From assembly GCA_963828015.1 (NCBI GenBank), contig CAWHCD010000006.1, positions 806,001-870,000 of the forward strand: a stretch of DNA of 64,000 nt. The letters run 5' to 3'. Positions 32,927-40,016 of this stretch are shown here, piece by piece; the stretch's first letter is position 1; each line of letters opens with the position of its first letter. Under the pieces are notes generated by a model, which worked only from the letters and a program-made list of their open reading frames with translations, did not search any database and was not told where the DNA came from. This stretch comes from CAVPUA01 sp963828015. Its GTDB lineage: Bacteria > Actinomycetota > Actinomycetes > Mycobacteriales > Jatrophihabitantaceae. The translations under genes and the position numbers were made by a program.

Positions 32927-32928
32927 GC

Positions 32929-33630
32929 TCAGCCGCTACTCGGGCGTGGGTGGACGGGCAATCCCTTGCGGTACAGCGCAATTCCGTGCCAGGTGATGGC
33001 CAGTCGAACCGCCCAGGTGGCCAACGGGTTACGAACGGCGGCGGCCAGCACTCCCCGGATGCCGGCCGGCCGCCGTACGCCGTGCACCGATGCGGTAAAC
33101 GGCCGCTCCCCGCGACGGTGCAGGGTGACGGTCACCGCCAATCGCTGCGCCGGTTCGGGAAGACTCATCCGATAGAAGCCATCGACGGGGTAGAACGGGG
33201 ACACGTAGAACTGTTTCTCCACTTCTACGCGACCGGCGTCATCCGGGTTCAACAGGTAACAGTGCGTGCCGCCATAGGTGTTGTGCACCTCGGCGATCAC
33301 GCAGCGCAGGTCGCCGGAGCGGTCATGGCACCAGAACAGCGTGAGCGGATTGAAAACGTAGCCGAGGCTGCGGGCATTGGTCAGCATCGTGACCGGCCCG
33401 CCGTGCAGGTCGATCCCGGACTCGGCCAGGAAGGCATCGACGTTGGCCCGGATCGACAGCGCCGGATCCCCGAAATGGTCTCCAGCGTCGAAGCGGGCCA
33501 GGCCGCGGACCCGCGGAAGGTGATCGAGGTCGACGAACCATTGGTAACTACTCGCGCGAACCTCGTGATGGACCGGGCTCGCCCGTACATGCGCGATCTG
33601 CACGCGATAGATCGCCGGAGTCAGGGTCAT
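32929..33630 (-). CDS. DUF1365 family protein
   Basis: Protein of 233 residues matching DUF1365: VRASSYQWFVDLDHLP, FGDPALSIRANVDAFLAESGID, MLTNARSLGYVFNPLTLFWCHD, EVHNTYGGTHCYLL and KQFYVSPFYPVDGFYRMSLPEP. Function is unsettled; members travel with FAD oxidoreductases and cyclopropane-fatty-acid synthase-like enzymes that modify membrane fatty acids. ATG 33630 begins two bases after the FAD oxidoreductase stop. The N-terminus MTLTPAIYRVQIAHVR is typical for the family start. Confidence 0.92.
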   Translation of the reverse strand: MTLTPAIYRVQIAHVRASPVHHEVRASSYQWFVDLDHLPRVRGLARFDAGDHFGDPALSIRANVDAFLAESGIDLHGGPVTMLTNARSLGYVFNPLTLFWCHDRSGDLRCVIAEVHNTYGGTHCYLLNPDDAGRVEVEKQFYVSPFYPVDGFYRMSLPEPAQRLAVTVTLHRRGERPFTASVHGVRRPAGIRGVLAAAVRNPLATWAVRLAITWHGIALYRKGLPVHPRPSSG

Positions 33631-33632
33631 GC

Positions 33633-34928
33633 TCACCAGTTGACACCCAGACTGCGGGCCGCCTCGACCCCGGACCGGCAACCGTCCTCATGAAAGCCCC
33701 AACCGTGGTAGGCCCCGGCGAAGGCCAGGGTCGCGTCATTGAGCTCGGGGAGGCGCCGGCGCGCCGCGACCGACTCGCAGGTGTAGACGGGATGTTCGTA
33801 CTCCATGCGTTCGATGACCGTCCGCGGATCGATTCGCTCTCCGTCATCATTGAGCGTCACCACGAAGGTCTGGGCCGAGTCCAAGCGCTGCAGGCGGTTC
33901 ATGTTGTAGCTCAGGGCGACCGCCGACGGCATGGCGGCACAGCTGGACAGGCGGTAGTTCCAGCTCGCCTGGGTGCGCGCGTGATGCGGCAGAACGCTTG
34001 CGTCGGTGTGCAGCACGGTCGGGTTTCGGGTGTAGCCGATGGCCGACAGCACGTCGGTCTGTGCGGGCGTCGGCTCAGCGAGCATGGCCAGGGCCTGTGC
34101 CGGGTGGCATGCGAGCACAGCCGTGTCGAAGTTGCGCCGGTGCCCGTCACCGTCATGGATCTCCACCCCCTGCGGCGTCCGCCGGACGGTGCGGACCGGC
34201 GTCGAGGTGGCGACGGCTGTGAGGCCTTTCACCGCCTGTTCCACGTAGCGGGCCGACCCACCGACCACGGTCTTCCACTGGGGTGCGCCGGTGACGCTCA
34301 ACATGCCGTGGTTCTGCAGAAAGGTGAACAGATACTTCGCCGGGTAATCCCCCGTGCGCGTCGGGGCGCACGACCACACTGCGGCCACGAGCGGGGTGAG
34401 GAAGTGGGCCTGGAAGTAGGGCGAGAGTCGGCTCGTGCGCACGAACTCGGCCAGCGTCATCGCCTCATCGTCGCCGGCCACGATCGCGCTCGCACGCCGG
34501 TGGAACCGGACTACCTCGCCCAGCATTCGCAGATACCGCGGGCGGGTGATCGCATCGATCGACGGCAGCAGACCACTCAGTCCGCGTCCGCCCGCGTACT
34601 CCAGCCCGCAGCCCTCGCATGCGATCGACATGCTCATGTCGGAGTTCTGGGTCGCCACCCCCAGTTCGGCGAACAGGCGTAGCAGCTGCGGGTAGGTGCG
34701 CTCGTTGTGCACGATGAAACCGCTATCGACGGCGAACGTCTCCCCCGCCCGGTCGCAGACCTCGTGGGTGTGCGAGTGGCCGCCCAGACGATGATCGGCC
34801 TCGTAGAGGGTGACGTCGAACTCGCGCTGCAATACGTAGGCGGCGGTCAGCCCGGCAACACCGCTGCCCACGACGGCCGCGGTCCGGCGCCGTCGATCGA
34901 CCGCACTCGTTCCCACCCTGCTGTCCAA
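33633..34928 (-). CDS. FAD-dependent amine-oxidase-like oxidoreductase
   Basis: Flavoprotein of 431 residues. The dinucleotide motif is VVGSGVAGLTAAYVL, followed by LYEADHRLGGHSHT for ribose and pyrophosphate contacts. FIVHNERTYPQLLRLFAELGV and the C-terminal LAFAGAYHGWGFHEDGCRSGVEAARSLG are typical of the group that travels with DUF1365 (as Rv0449c). It may oxidise or desaturate membrane acyl chains; inferred. The start is uncertain: TTG 34928 has AAGGGG ten bases upstream, GTG 34916 and GTG 34952 are alternatives. An ECF-like promoter lies upstream. Confidence 0.88.
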   Translation of the reverse strand: MDSRVGTSAVDRRRRTAAVVGSGVAGLTAAYVLQREFDVTLYEADHRLGGHSHTHEVCDRAGETFAVDSGFIVHNERTYPQLLRLFAELGVATQNSDMSMSIACEGCGLEYAGGRGLSGLLPSIDAITRPRYLRMLGEVVRFHRRASAIVAGDDEAMTLAEFVRTSRLSPYFQAHFLTPLVAAVWSCAPTRTGDYPAKYLFTFLQNHGMLSVTGAPQWKTVVGGSARYVEQAVKGLTAVATSTPVRTVRRTPQGVEIHDGDGHRRNFDTAVLACHPAQALAMLAEPTPAQTDVLSAIGYTRNPTVLHTDASVLPHHARTQASWNYRLSSCAAMPSAVALSYNMNRLQRLDSAQTFVVTLNDDGERIDPRTVIERMEYEHPVYTCESVAARRRLPELNDATLAFAGAYHGWGFHEDGCRSGVEAARSLGVNW

Positions 34929-34963
34929 GCCGCCTGCACCCCTTCCGAACACGTGTACTCGCA

Positions 34964-34992
34964 AGTTCGTGGGTTCGAGCGGGATAGGTTCC
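34964..34992 (-). promoter_or_regulatory. Predicted ECF-sigma promoter of the FAD oxidoreductase operon
   Basis: Reading the minus strand: GGAACC (34992-34987), 17 bases, CGAACT (34969-34964). The spacing and both cores match the motif before the ECF sigma gene, so both may form that sigma factor's regulon. Confidence 0.5.
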
Positions 34993-34996
34993 GAAT

Positions 34997-35167
34997 ATGC
35001 GGGAAGTCATCTGTACTCACACCAATCGGATGCCGATGGCGGGCGCAAACGACGGGACAGCGAGCCTCAGCGGGCTAAGTCCAAGTGAAGTAGCGATGCG
35101 CTATTTGAGGGAAGGAGCGGCGGCACGGGAGGGATGTGCCGCCGCCCCTTCGGGGTTCACTCTATGA
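34997..35167 (+). CDS. Possible 56-residue small protein in the 34929-35514 gap
   Basis: The only candidate gene in a 586-base gap. ATG 34997 follows TAGGTT by exactly six bases, the leaderless geometry seen repeatedly in this window. The product begins MREVICTHTNRMPMAG and ends PSGFTL, with two cysteines. It matches nothing I know, and third-position G/C is only about 63%, lower than neighbours. It could instead be part of a small RNA, since a ten-base stem lies inside it (35117-35145). Confidence 0.3.
   Translation: MREVICTHTNRMPMAGANDGTASLSGLSPSEVAMRYLREGAAAREGCAAAPSGFTL
35117..35145 (+). other. GC-rich hairpin in the 586-base gap
   Basis: GCGGCGGCAC and GTGCCGCCGC form a perfect ten-base stem with a nine-base loop, followed by a small CCCC-TT-CGGGG hairpin. 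There is no T-run. It may be the 3' structure of a transcript from about 34997. Confidence 0.5.
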
Positions 35168-35311
35168 CATTGCCCCGGGTAACGCGCAAGTTAGGCGGAG
35201 CTTGACCTTCAGGTCGTCGCCCGGACAAAGCCTCACGCATACCATTGGACCGGCGGTGGAATTGCTCTAAGTATCTGGAATCGTCACTCTCAGAGACAGC
35301 CGCCCATACGA

Positions 35312-35327
35312 TGTGGCGAGCGTCACA
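35312..35327. promoter_or_regulatory. CRP-like site TGTGGCGAGCGTCACA
   Basis: Nine of ten consensus positions of TGTGA-N6-TCACA are met, and the flanks extend the dyad to CGATGTG/CACATCG. It lies about 190 bases upstream of the YceI gene. In the rest of 35168-35437 I see nothing else. Confidence 0.35.
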
Positions 35328-35437
35328 TCGACTCATCCGCTGCTACCTACCGCCAAGGGCGGCTGCCCAGCGTCATCACGGACCGACGGCCGGCCGACAC
35401 AAGTCGCCGAGCCCGGCCGCGCAATCGACAGAAGCAG

Positions 35438-35466
35438 TTGAACTCGCAATAAACTCGGGCTAGCGT
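35438..35466 (+). promoter_or_regulatory. Predicted promoter of the YceI gene
   Basis: TTGAAC (35438-35443), exactly 17 bases, TAGCGT (35461-35466). The leader would be about 40 bases and carries GGAGG before the ATG. Confidence 0.6.
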
Positions 35467-35476
35467 GGGTTATGTA

Positions 35477-35493
35477 GTTGAAACTTCATCAAC
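35477..35493. promoter_or_regulatory. Dyad GTTGA-N7-TCAAC after the YceI promoter
   Basis: Perfect five-base arms, with an inner TGAA-AC-TTCA, lie just downstream of the -10, where a bound repressor would block initiation. Its form is that of MarR-family operators, but no such gene adjoins. Confidence 0.4.
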
Positions 35494-35514
35494 ATTCCCC
35501 GACATGGAGGACCC

Positions 35515-36069
35515 ATGACCACCACCGCGACGATTCCGGGCTACAAGACTGGTACCTGGAAGATCGACACGACGCACTCCGACGTTGCTTTCAGCGTCCG
35601 CCACATGATGGTGAGCAAGGTGAAGGGCAAGTTCACCACCTTCGACGCCACCATTGTGACGGCCGAGGACCCGACGCAGTCCTCCGTCACGGCCGAGATC
35701 GACCTGAGTTCGATCAACACCGGCAACGAGCAGCGCGACGGCCATATCAAGTCGGCTGACTTCTTCGATGTCGCGACCTTCCCGACCATGACCTACCGCT
35801 CGACCGCGCTCACCGCGGACGGCAGTGACTGGCTGCTCGAGGGTGAGCTCACTCTGCACGGCGTGACCAAGTCGGTTCCGCTCAAGCTCGAGCTCAACGG
35901 CTTCACCGCTGACCCGTACGGCGGCGAGCGCGCGGGCTTCTCCGCGACCGCCGAGCTCAACCGGCGTGACTTCGGCATCGACATCTCGATGCCGATGGAC
36001 GGTGGCGGCGTAGTCGTCGGCGACAAGATCTCCATCTCGATCGAGATCGAGGCCGTGCTCGAGGCCTGA
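35515..36069 (+). CDS. YceI-family lipid-binding-like protein
   Basis: Soluble protein of 184 residues of the YceI beta-barrel family, which can bind polyisoprenoids or other amphiphiles. Recognisable blocks: GTWKIDTTHSDVAFSVRHMMVSKVKGKF, SADFFDVATFPTMTYRST, LTLHGVTKSVPLKLELNGF and RRDFGIDISMPMDGGGVVVGDKISISIEIEAV. There is no signal peptide, so it is probably cytoplasmic as in many actinobacteria. The ATG has GGAGG eight bases upstream, and a near-consensus promoter and dyad lie in front. Confidence 0.94.
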   Translation: MTTTATIPGYKTGTWKIDTTHSDVAFSVRHMMVSKVKGKFTTFDATIVTAEDPTQSSVTAEIDLSSINTGNEQRDGHIKSADFFDVATFPTMTYRSTALTADGSDWLLEGELTLHGVTKSVPLKLELNGFTADPYGGERAGFSATAELNRRDFGIDISMPMDGGGVVVGDKISISIEIEAVLEA

Positions 36070-36079
36070 GCCATACGAG

Positions 36080-36104
36080 TCGGCGGGGATTCCTCTCCCG
36101 CCGA
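36080..36104 (+). terminator. Hairpin after the YceI gene
   Basis: TCGGCGGG and CCCGCCGA form a perfect eight-base stem with a nine-base loop, starting 11 bases after the YceI stop. There is no T-run. Confidence 0.55.
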
Positions 36105-36138
36105 TAGACAAGATTCTCCAGATCGCTCACGTCGCCGG

Positions 36139-36144
36139 TACGCT
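36139..36144 (+). promoter_or_regulatory. -10 box TACGCT, probable leaderless start
   Basis: TACGCT lies seven bases before the GTG of the DUF4395 gene, which lacks a Shine-Dalgarno. Confidence 0.4.
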
Positions 36145-36151
36145 CGGTGCC

Positions 36152-36673
36152 GTGAGCGATCTGTTTTCCTTCCCCAATCCAGTGAATGAACTCGCGGCCC
36201 GCACGGTCGCGGCCGGGGTCCTGGTCCTCACCCTGCTCACGCTGGTGCTTTCACTAGCCGTCAGCAGCTCCTGGCTTGCCCTGACGATCCCCCTGGCCTA
36301 CGGATTCGTGGCCCGGGTCCTCAGTGGGCCGAGGTTCTCCCCACTCGGTCAGTTCGCCACCCGCGTCGTCGCCCCAAGGCTCGGCCCGGCGCGGCTGGTA
36401 GCGGGTCCGCCCAAGCGCTTCGCCCAGAGCATCGGCGCCCTGCTCTCGGTCAGCGCCGTGCTCGCCCACTTCGGTTTCGGCGCTGACGGGCTGGCCGAGC
36501 TGCTGTTGGGTGCCATAGTCATTGCCGCCGCGCTCGAGTCCATCCTCGGGTACTGCCTCGGGTGCAAGATCTTCGCGCTGCTCATGCGAGCCGGGCTGAT
36601 CCCGCAAGAGACCTGCGTGGCCTGCGCGAACATCACGCTGGCCCGCCCGGCTGAATCCAGCTCAATCGGGTAA
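36152..36673 (+). CDS. DUF4395 membrane protein
   Basis: Membrane protein of 173 residues. It starts FSFPNPVNELAARTVAAGV, typical for DUF4395, and has four hydrophobic segments. ALESILGYCLGCKIFALLMRAGLI and CVACANI provide two C-x2-C pairs facing the same side, which suggests redox or metal chemistry. In other genomes it adjoins thioredoxin-like or rhodanese genes; none is here. The 3' end overlaps the convergent dinB gene by 12 bases. Confidence 0.9.
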   Translation: MSDLFSFPNPVNELAARTVAAGVLVLTLLTLVLSLAVSSSWLALTIPLAYGFVARVLSGPRFSPLGQFATRVVAPRLGPARLVAGPPKRFAQSIGALLSVSAVLAHFGFGADGLAELLLGAIVIAAALESILGYCLGCKIFALLMRAGLIPQETCVACANITLARPAESSSIG

Positions 36674-37852
36674 TAGCGGCACGCTGAGATCGGCCACTCG
36701 GCCCAGCAGCACGGCCCGGGTGATGGCGGCACTGCCGTAACGGTCACGCACCCGGTCCAGCGTCTGATCAAGGCCGGCGCTGTGGGCCCGGTCGAAGGGC
36801 AGCTGCAGTTGCACGGCATCGGCGTTGTCCAAGTTGGCCAGCGCGACTCCGAGCAAGGTGATACCGCGCTCGCGAATGGCGTCCGCGCCGGAACGCAGGA
36901 GTTGGCGAAGCGCGCCCAGCAGCACCGCAGTGTCATCGGTGGCGGCGGCCAGCGTGTGCGAGCGGCTCGCCCGTGAGTAGTCGGCGAAGCGCAGGCGGAG
37001 CGTGACCGTTCGGGCGACCCGGCCGGCGCCCCGCAGGCGGCGGGCCACCCGCTCCAGGAGGATGACCAGACGGGTGTCGAGTTCGGCCGCGGAATGGGGT
37101 CGGCTGCCCAACGCGCACTGCGCGCCGATCGTGGACCGCCTGCGCCCGACGACCACTGGTCGTGGATCGCGGTTGTGGGCCAAGGCATGCAGGTGTCGAC
37201 CGCCGGCGGCGCCGAGCATCGCCACCAGGGAGCGCTCCTCGAGCGCAGCGACCTCGGCCACCGTCGTAATCCCCCGCTCCCGCAGCTTGTTCGCGGTGAT
37301 CTGCCCAACGCCCCACAGGCGTCGGACCGGCAGCGGATGCAGGAAGTCGAGTTCGGCCCCGACCGGCACCACGAGCAGGCCGTCGGGCTTACCGACCGCG
37401 CTCGCCACCTTGGCCAGAAACTTCGTCCGGGCCACTCCTACGGTGATTGGCAAGCCGACCCGGTCGCGCACGGCGGTCCGCAGCGCCGTGGCGATCTCGA
37501 CCGACGAGCCGGTGAGCTGGCGCAGGCCACGCACGTCGAGGAACGCTTCGTCGATCGAGAGCGGCTCCACAATCGGCGTGGTGTCGTCGAACACCGCGAA
37601 CACGGCCCGGCTGGCCTCGACATAGGCCGCCATGCGCGGGGGCACCACTATCGCCTGTGGGCAGAGTCGGTGGGCCTGGCGGGCGCCCATCGCGGTGCGC
37701 ACGCCGAAGGCCCGTGCCTCGTAGCTCGCCGCGAGCACCACCCCGGCCCCAACGATCACCGGACGCCCGCGCAGACCCGGATCGTCACGCTGCTCGACGG
37801 AGGCGTAGAACGCGTCCAGGTCGGCATGCAGGATTCCCGGCGGCTCGGACAC
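36662..37852 (-). CDS. dinB: DNA polymerase IV (Y family)
   Basis: Error-prone translesion polymerase of 396 residues. Catalytic residues lie in ILHADLDAFYASVEQRDDP (metal Asp and steric-gate Phe) and EPLSIDEAFLDVRGL (Asp-Glu pair). The palm motif GVARTKFLAKVASAVGKPDGL, the thumb helix-hairpin-helix LWGVGQITANKLRERGI and a little-finger domain follow. It ends LQLPF...VSVPLLPD-like, with a possible clamp-binding QLPF element. GTG 37852 is chosen because an upstream in-frame GTG falls inside a LexA box. Confidence 0.94.
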   Translation of the reverse strand: MSEPPGILHADLDAFYASVEQRDDPGLRGRPVIVGAGVVLAASYEARAFGVRTAMGARQAHRLCPQAIVVPPRMAAYVEASRAVFAVFDDTTPIVEPLSIDEAFLDVRGLRQLTGSSVEIATALRTAVRDRVGLPITVGVARTKFLAKVASAVGKPDGLLVVPVGAELDFLHPLPVRRLWGVGQITANKLRERGITTVAEVAALEERSLVAMLGAAGGRHLHALAHNRDPRPVVVGRRRSTIGAQCALGSRPHSAAELDTRLVILLERVARRLRGAGRVARTVTLRLRFADYSRASRSHTLAAATDDTAVLLGALRQLLRSGADAIRERGITLLGVALANLDNADAVQLQLPFDRAHSAGLDQTLDRVRDRYGSAAITRAVLLGRVADLSVPLLPD

Positions 37853-37861
37853 ACAACAGAT

Positions 37862-37877
37862 TCGCACATATGTTCGA
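37862..37877. promoter_or_regulatory. LexA (SOS) box in front of dinB
   Basis: TCGCACATATGTTCGA differs at one base from the actinobacterial SOS palindrome TCGAAC-N4-GTTCGA. Its edge is nine bases from the dinB GTG, where LexA would block transcription of dinB and possibly of the divergent protease gene 47 bases away. Confidence 0.7.
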
Positions 37878-37912
37878 GCTGCGTCAATGCTCAACGCACA
37901 GCCGGGGTCGGG

Positions 37913-37918
37913 CAAACT
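37913..37918 (+). promoter_or_regulatory. -10 box CAAACT, probable leaderless start
   Basis: CAAACT lies six bases before the GTG of the CPBP protease gene. A weak -35, TCAACG, is 16 bases upstream. Confidence 0.35.
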
Positions 37919-37924
37919 GACGCA

Positions 37925-38719
37925 GTGTCCGAACCCGAAGTCGATGTCCGCGAGCCGGTGAGCCCGGCGCCGCCGCGCGAGTACTACGGCTGGGAAGTCG
38001 TCGCGGTACTGGGTGTCTCGCTGGGGATGTCGGGCATCTACGCCCTGCTGAGCTTCATTCGTGACCAGCTCACGGTCGCCGGCGGTATCGCCAACGCGAA
38101 TCCGGTCGTTGCCTCGGGCGGCTCGAGCAGCTACCCGTTGCTCGATCTGGCCGACGACCTGGCGAACGTCCTCAACGGACTGGCTCCGGCGCTGCTCGCG
38201 CTCGTGTTACTAGCCCGCACACCCGGCGGGCGCGGCTTCGGAATCGGACTCGATCTCTCCCGATGGCGCCGAGAAAGCCTGCAGGGGGTGTGCTTCTTCG
38301 CCCTGATCGGCATTCCTGGGTTGGCCCTGGTCTATGTAGCCCGGCAGCTGGGGGTCAACGCCAACCTCGACGTGGTCAGCTTCCCCGATATCTGGTACCG
38401 CGTGCCGGTGCTGCTCTTGGATGCGGCCCAGAACGGGATCCTGGAAGAGATCGTGGTGGTCGGTTTCATGCTGACCCGGTTACGACAGGCGGGCTGGACC
38501 AATGAGCGCGCGCTGGGCGCGAGCGCACTCCTGCGGGGCAGTTATCACCTGTATCAGGGGCTCGGCGGCTTCGTCGGCAACATGATCATGGGCCTGATCT
38601 TCGGCTGGTGGTTCCAGCGGACCCGGCGCATCCTGCCGCTGGTCATCGCGCACTTCCTGCTCGACGCCGCCAGCTTCGTGGGTTACGTATATCTCCACTC
38701 CCACTTCTCCTGGGTCTAG
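37925..38719 (+). CDS. CPBP-family intramembrane metalloprotease
   Basis: Membrane protein of 264 residues with about seven hydrophobic segments. The Abi/CAAX-protease motifs are present: AAQNGILEEIVVVGFMLTRLRQ with the EE pair, then RGSYHLYQGLGGFVGNMIMGLIFGWW and VIAHFLLDAASFV supplying histidines and aspartate. Substrates of such bacterial proteases are rarely known. It diverges from dinB, and the LexA box lies about 48 bases from its GTG, so DNA damage could affect it as well. Confidence 0.9.
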   Translation: MSEPEVDVREPVSPAPPREYYGWEVVAVLGVSLGMSGIYALLSFIRDQLTVAGGIANANPVVASGGSSSYPLLDLADDLANVLNGLAPALLALVLLARTPGGRGFGIGLDLSRWRRESLQGVCFFALIGIPGLALVYVARQLGVNANLDVVSFPDIWYRVPVLLLDAAQNGILEEIVVVGFMLTRLRQAGWTNERALGASALLRGSYHLYQGLGGFVGNMIMGLIFGWWFQRTRRILPLVIAHFLLDAASFVGYVYLHSHFSWV

Positions 38720-38782
38720 GCGGGACCGAACACCTTCCGTAACTGCGGCGACCCGCCCCTAGTTGCGCCGCGTTCGCGTCTC

Positions 38783-38788
38783 TATAGT
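38783..38788 (+). promoter_or_regulatory. -10 box TATAGT of the molybdate operon
   Basis: TATAGT lies eight bases before the ATG of the first gene of the operon, so the mRNA is probably leaderless or nearly so. No convincing -35 at 16-18 bases. Confidence 0.5.
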
Positions 38789-38796
38789 GATCGTTC

Positions 38797-39198
38797 ATGC
38801 CGAACTACCGAATGCGCGAAGCCGCAGCGCTGCTGGGGGTCAGCGATGACACGCTGCGCCGGTGGGCCGAGGCCGGGCGGGTTGCCGTCCTCGATGATGG
38901 CGGGCGACAAGCGATCGCGGGCGCGGACCTGGTCCGGTTGGCCGAGGAGCACGCGGCCAACACGCCCCATCTGGTTGCCGGTGCGACCGCGCGCGAATCG
39001 GCGCGCAACCGGTTTATCGGGCTGGTCACGCGGGTCGTGCGTGACGGCGTGATGGCGCAGGTCGAGCTGCAGTGCGGGCCGAACCTGGTGACCTCGCTGA
39101 TCAGCCGCGAGTCCGCCGACGAACTCGGGCTCGAACCCGGAGTGCTCGCTATCGCCAGCATCAAGTCCACCAACGTCGTGATCGAGGTCCCGCAATGA
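38797..39198 (+). CDS. HTH-TOBE molybdate-binding regulator
   Basis: Protein of 133 residues. Residues 3-45 are an excisionase/MerR-like HTH (YRMREAAALLGVSDDTLRRWAEAGRVAVLDDGGRQAI). Residues 68-130 form one TOBE (Mop) domain, SARNRFIGLVTRVVRDGVMAQVELQCG...LGLEPGVLAIASIKSTNVVIEV, which binds molybdate or tungstate. It probably senses oxyanion and controls the modABC genes that follow; the stop overlaps the modA start as ATGA. Confidence 0.92.
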   Translation: MPNYRMREAAALLGVSDDTLRRWAEAGRVAVLDDGGRQAIAGADLVRLAEEHAANTPHLVAGATARESARNRFIGLVTRVVRDGVMAQVELQCGPNLVTSLISRESADELGLEPGVLAIASIKSTNVVIEVPQ

Positions 39199-39992
39199 AG
39201 GCATTCGGCATATCGGTCGCCCTGGCCGCCGCGGCCGCCCTGGCGTTGACCGGTTGCTCCTCCTCCGGTGGCAGCTCGAGCTCGTCCTCCCCCGCGGCGG
39301 CTTCCTCCTCCGCTCCGAAGCTGACCGGCTCGATCACCGTCTTTGCCGCCTCATCGCTGACCGGCTCGTTCACCGCGCTGGGCAAGACGTTCCAGACGGC
39401 CAACCCCGGAACGACCGTGACCTTCAACTTCGGTTCGAGCGGCACGCTCTCGACGCAGATCACGCAGGGCGCTCCGGCCGACGTCTTCGCTTCCGCGGCC
39501 ACAGCGAACATGGACACGGTGGTGGCGGCCGGAGACGCCAGTTCACCGACCAACTTCGCGAAGAACACGATGGAGATCGCCGTTCCGACCGCCAATCCGG
39601 CCAATGTGACGAGCCTTAACGATCTGACCAAGTCGAGCGTCAAGACGGTGCTGTGCGTGTTGACCGCGCCGTGTGGAGCGGTGGCCAACCAGGTATTCGT
39701 CAACGCGAAGATCACCGTTAACCCAGTGGCCCGGGAACCCGACGCCAAATCGACGATCGCCCAGGTCACGCTCGGCGAGGCTGATGCCGCCGTCGTATAC
39801 GTGACCGACGTCAAGGCCGCGACCGGCGTCAGCGGAGTGACGATCCCGGCCGACGTCAACGCCACGACGGAGTACCCGATCGCCCCCCTCACCCACGCGA
39901 GCAATCCCAGCCTGGCGTCGGCGTTCGTCGCCTACGTGCTCTCACCGACCGGACAGGCCGCCTTGCGTGCGGCGGGTTTCCAGTCGGCCTAG
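39195..39992 (+). CDS. modA: Molybdate ABC transporter substrate-binding lipoprotein
   Basis: Extracytoplasmic binding lipoprotein of 265 residues. The lipobox LTGC puts the lipidated cysteine at residue 21, followed by a Ser-rich linker. The mature part has SITVFAASSLTGSFTALGKTF with the serine that holds molybdate, FNFGSSGTLSTQITQGAPADVFASA, and GEADAAVVYVTDVKAA with the tyrosine ligand. It lies between the HTH-TOBE gene (overlap) and modB (24-base gap) as part of one operon. Confidence 0.95.
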   Translation: MKAFGISVALAAAAALALTGCSSSGGSSSSSSPAAASSSAPKLTGSITVFAASSLTGSFTALGKTFQTANPGTTVTFNFGSSGTLSTQITQGAPADVFASAATANMDTVVAAGDASSPTNFAKNTMEIAVPTANPANVTSLNDLTKSSVKTVLCVLTAPCGAVANQVFVNAKITVNPVAREPDAKSTIAQVTLGEADAAVVYVTDVKAATGVSGVTIPADVNATTEYPIAPLTHASNPSLASAFVAYVLSPTGQAALRAAGFQSA

Positions 39993-40016
39993 GTGCCGCG
40001 CTGGTCTAATCAGCCC

